A stretch of 7,076 nucleotides of DNA, from contig JABMSA010000469.1 of assembly GCA_013202185.1 (NCBI GenBank), positions 1 through 7,076 on the forward strand, in the 5' to 3' direction. The notes below the pieces were generated by a model. The model was not told the origin of the DNA. It saw nothing but the letters and a program-made list of their open reading frames with translations, and made no database searches. Shown here piece by piece: positions 6,306-7,076 of the stretch (within the stretch, counting starts at the first letter, position 1; each line of letters starts with the position of its first letter). This stretch comes from Planctomycetota bacterium (GTDB taxonomy: Bacteria > Planctomycetota > PUPC01 > JABMSA01). The position numbers and the translations under genes are program-made.

Positions 6306-7076
6306 ATGCGAGCCGAAGAGAATCCTCAGCCCGAAATCCATCCCCAGTCGCTCCTCTTCGAGATAACGCCACGCTGCAACCTCGACTGCCGCTACTGCTA
6401 TAATGTGTGGAAAGACGACTGCGGCTATCCCGTCGGCGAGCTTGAAACCGACGACATCAAGCGCCTCCTGGCAAAGGCTATCGCCGAGAGCGGCGTCAAG
6501 CAGATTACCATCACGGGCGGCGAACCGTTCCTCCGCGACGATCTTGTCGAGATCATCAAGTTTCTTTCCGATATGGACATCGCCGTGGGCCTCATCGCCA
6601 ACGGCGCCGCAGGGGGCGAAGCCGAGTACCAGGAAGCGGTCCGCGCCGGAGCCGGGATCGTCGAGCTGCCGCTGCAGTCGTCGGAGCGCGACATCCACAA
6701 CCGGATGGTGCGCGGCGATGCCTTCGACCGCGCCACCGAGCGCCTGGTCGACGTCAAGGCCGCCGGCGGCCGAACGTGCGCCGTGATCGTCCTGACAAAA
6801 ATGAACATGCACGACGTTCGCGAGACGATCAAGATGGCGGCGGCGCTCGGCGCCGACAGCGTGATGATCAACAGGTTCAACGTCGGCGGCGAAGGGCGCA
6901 ATCACGTCGACGAACTCCTGCCGGCGCCCGCCGAGCTGGCCGACGCGCTCGCCGAAGCCGAAGAAGCCGGCAAGGAGTGGAAGCTTCCCGTCTTCTCGTC
7001 GGTCCCCGTGCAGCCGTGCCTTGTCGACCACGATGAATTCGAGACAATGCATTTCGGCAATTGCCCTGCCTGCACC
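6306..7076 (+). CDS. Radical SAM enzyme, probably with C-terminal SPASM/auxiliary-cluster region (3' end outside window)
   Basis: The frame runs open from the ATG at 6306 to the window end, giving 257 residues of a truncated protein. C24, C28 and C31 form the CxxxCxxC motif that binds the 4Fe-4S cluster used to cleave S-adenosylmethionine, followed by an aromatic Y32. GGEPF at 71-75 is the classic SAM-contacting motif, and LPLQ near 121-124 with the following helix fits a partial TIM barrel. Towards the end C238, C253 and C256 (GNCPACT) look like the beginning of a SPASM or twitch-type region holding extra iron-sulfur clusters. Such enzymes modify peptides (PqqE, AlbA and mycofactocin types), mature sulfatases or act in haem d1/alternative haem synthesis. 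The substrate cannot be assigned here, and no precursor peptide gene is evident upstream. The start is set by GGAG seven bases upstream and an in-frame stop at 6288. Confidence 0.88.
   Translation, partial: MRAEENPQPEIHPQSLLFEITPRCNLDCRYCYNVWKDDCGYPVGELETDDIKRLLAKAIAESGVKQITITGGEPFLRDDLVEIIKFLSDMDIAVGLIANGAAGGEAEYQEAVRAGAGIVELPLQSSERDIHNRMVRGDAFDRATERLVDVKAAGGRTCAVIVLTKMNMHDVRETIKMAAALGADSVMINRFNVGGEGRNHVDELLPAPAELADALAEAEEAGKEWKLPVFSSVPVQPCLVDHDEFETMHFGNCPACT

Noticed and set aside
6219..7052. Minus-strand frame of 277 codons opposite the radical SAM gene
   Set aside because: The plus strand carries intact CxxxCxxC and GGEPF motifs with a good ribosome-binding site; the antisense frame has no recognisable domain.
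1..7076. tRNA, rRNA, CRISPR array, insertion sequence or attachment site
   Set aside because: No cloverleaf, conserved rRNA segment, regularly spaced direct repeats, transposase motif or flanking terminal inverted repeats were seen by eye.

Overview
The window is GC-rich (by eye about 60% or a little more) and densely coded. It holds five protein genes and one probable small-RNA unit. The mix of a housekeeping GTPase (HflX), a secreted zinc protease with CxxC pairs, and a large exported beta-propeller/PKD/LamG-like/TPR protein suggests an environmental bacterium from a group rich in such exported mosaic proteins, for example Planctomycetes, Lentisphaerae or Hydrogenedentes. This is inference from domain style. 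No rRNA or other taxonomic marker is present, so the phylum is not established.

Left part, plus strand. Positions 1-591 are the C-terminal half of HflX, cut by the window edge. After 34 bases comes a secreted gluzincin-type metalloprotease-like protein (626-1657) with five CxxC pairs behind its signal peptide; it may be read through from hflX. A hairpin abuts its stop codon. A good sigma70-type promoter (1703-1731) then opens a large exported protein (1762-4491) with propeller, PKD, Ig-like, LamG-like and TPR-like parts, probably a cell-surface or periplasmic binding protein.

Middle, minus strand. A polytopic GT-C glycosyltransferase of the ArnT/PMT-like type (5973-4558) converges on the large gene with only 66 bases between them and no convincing terminator. 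Its best promoter puts the predicted transcript start on the ATG itself, so the mRNA may be leaderless.

Right part, plus strand. In the 332-base gap between the divergent glycosyltransferase and radical SAM genes lies the most interesting element. A near-consensus promoter (TTGACA, 17-base spacer, TAGAAT) is followed by a strongly folded stretch of about 95 bases that ends in a GC-rich stem and eight T residues. This looks like a self-contained small RNA, or a terminated leader of the next gene, and it displays a 12-base pyrimidine loop resembling an anti-Shine-Dalgarno sequence. Downstream, from 6306 to the window end, is a radical SAM enzyme with the CxxxCxxC cluster motif and the start of a probable C-terminal SPASM/auxiliary-cluster region.

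Apart from a possible hflX-protease operon, the genes do not form an obvious single pathway. The exported proteins and the glycosyltransferase fit an envelope theme, but that link is only suggestive.
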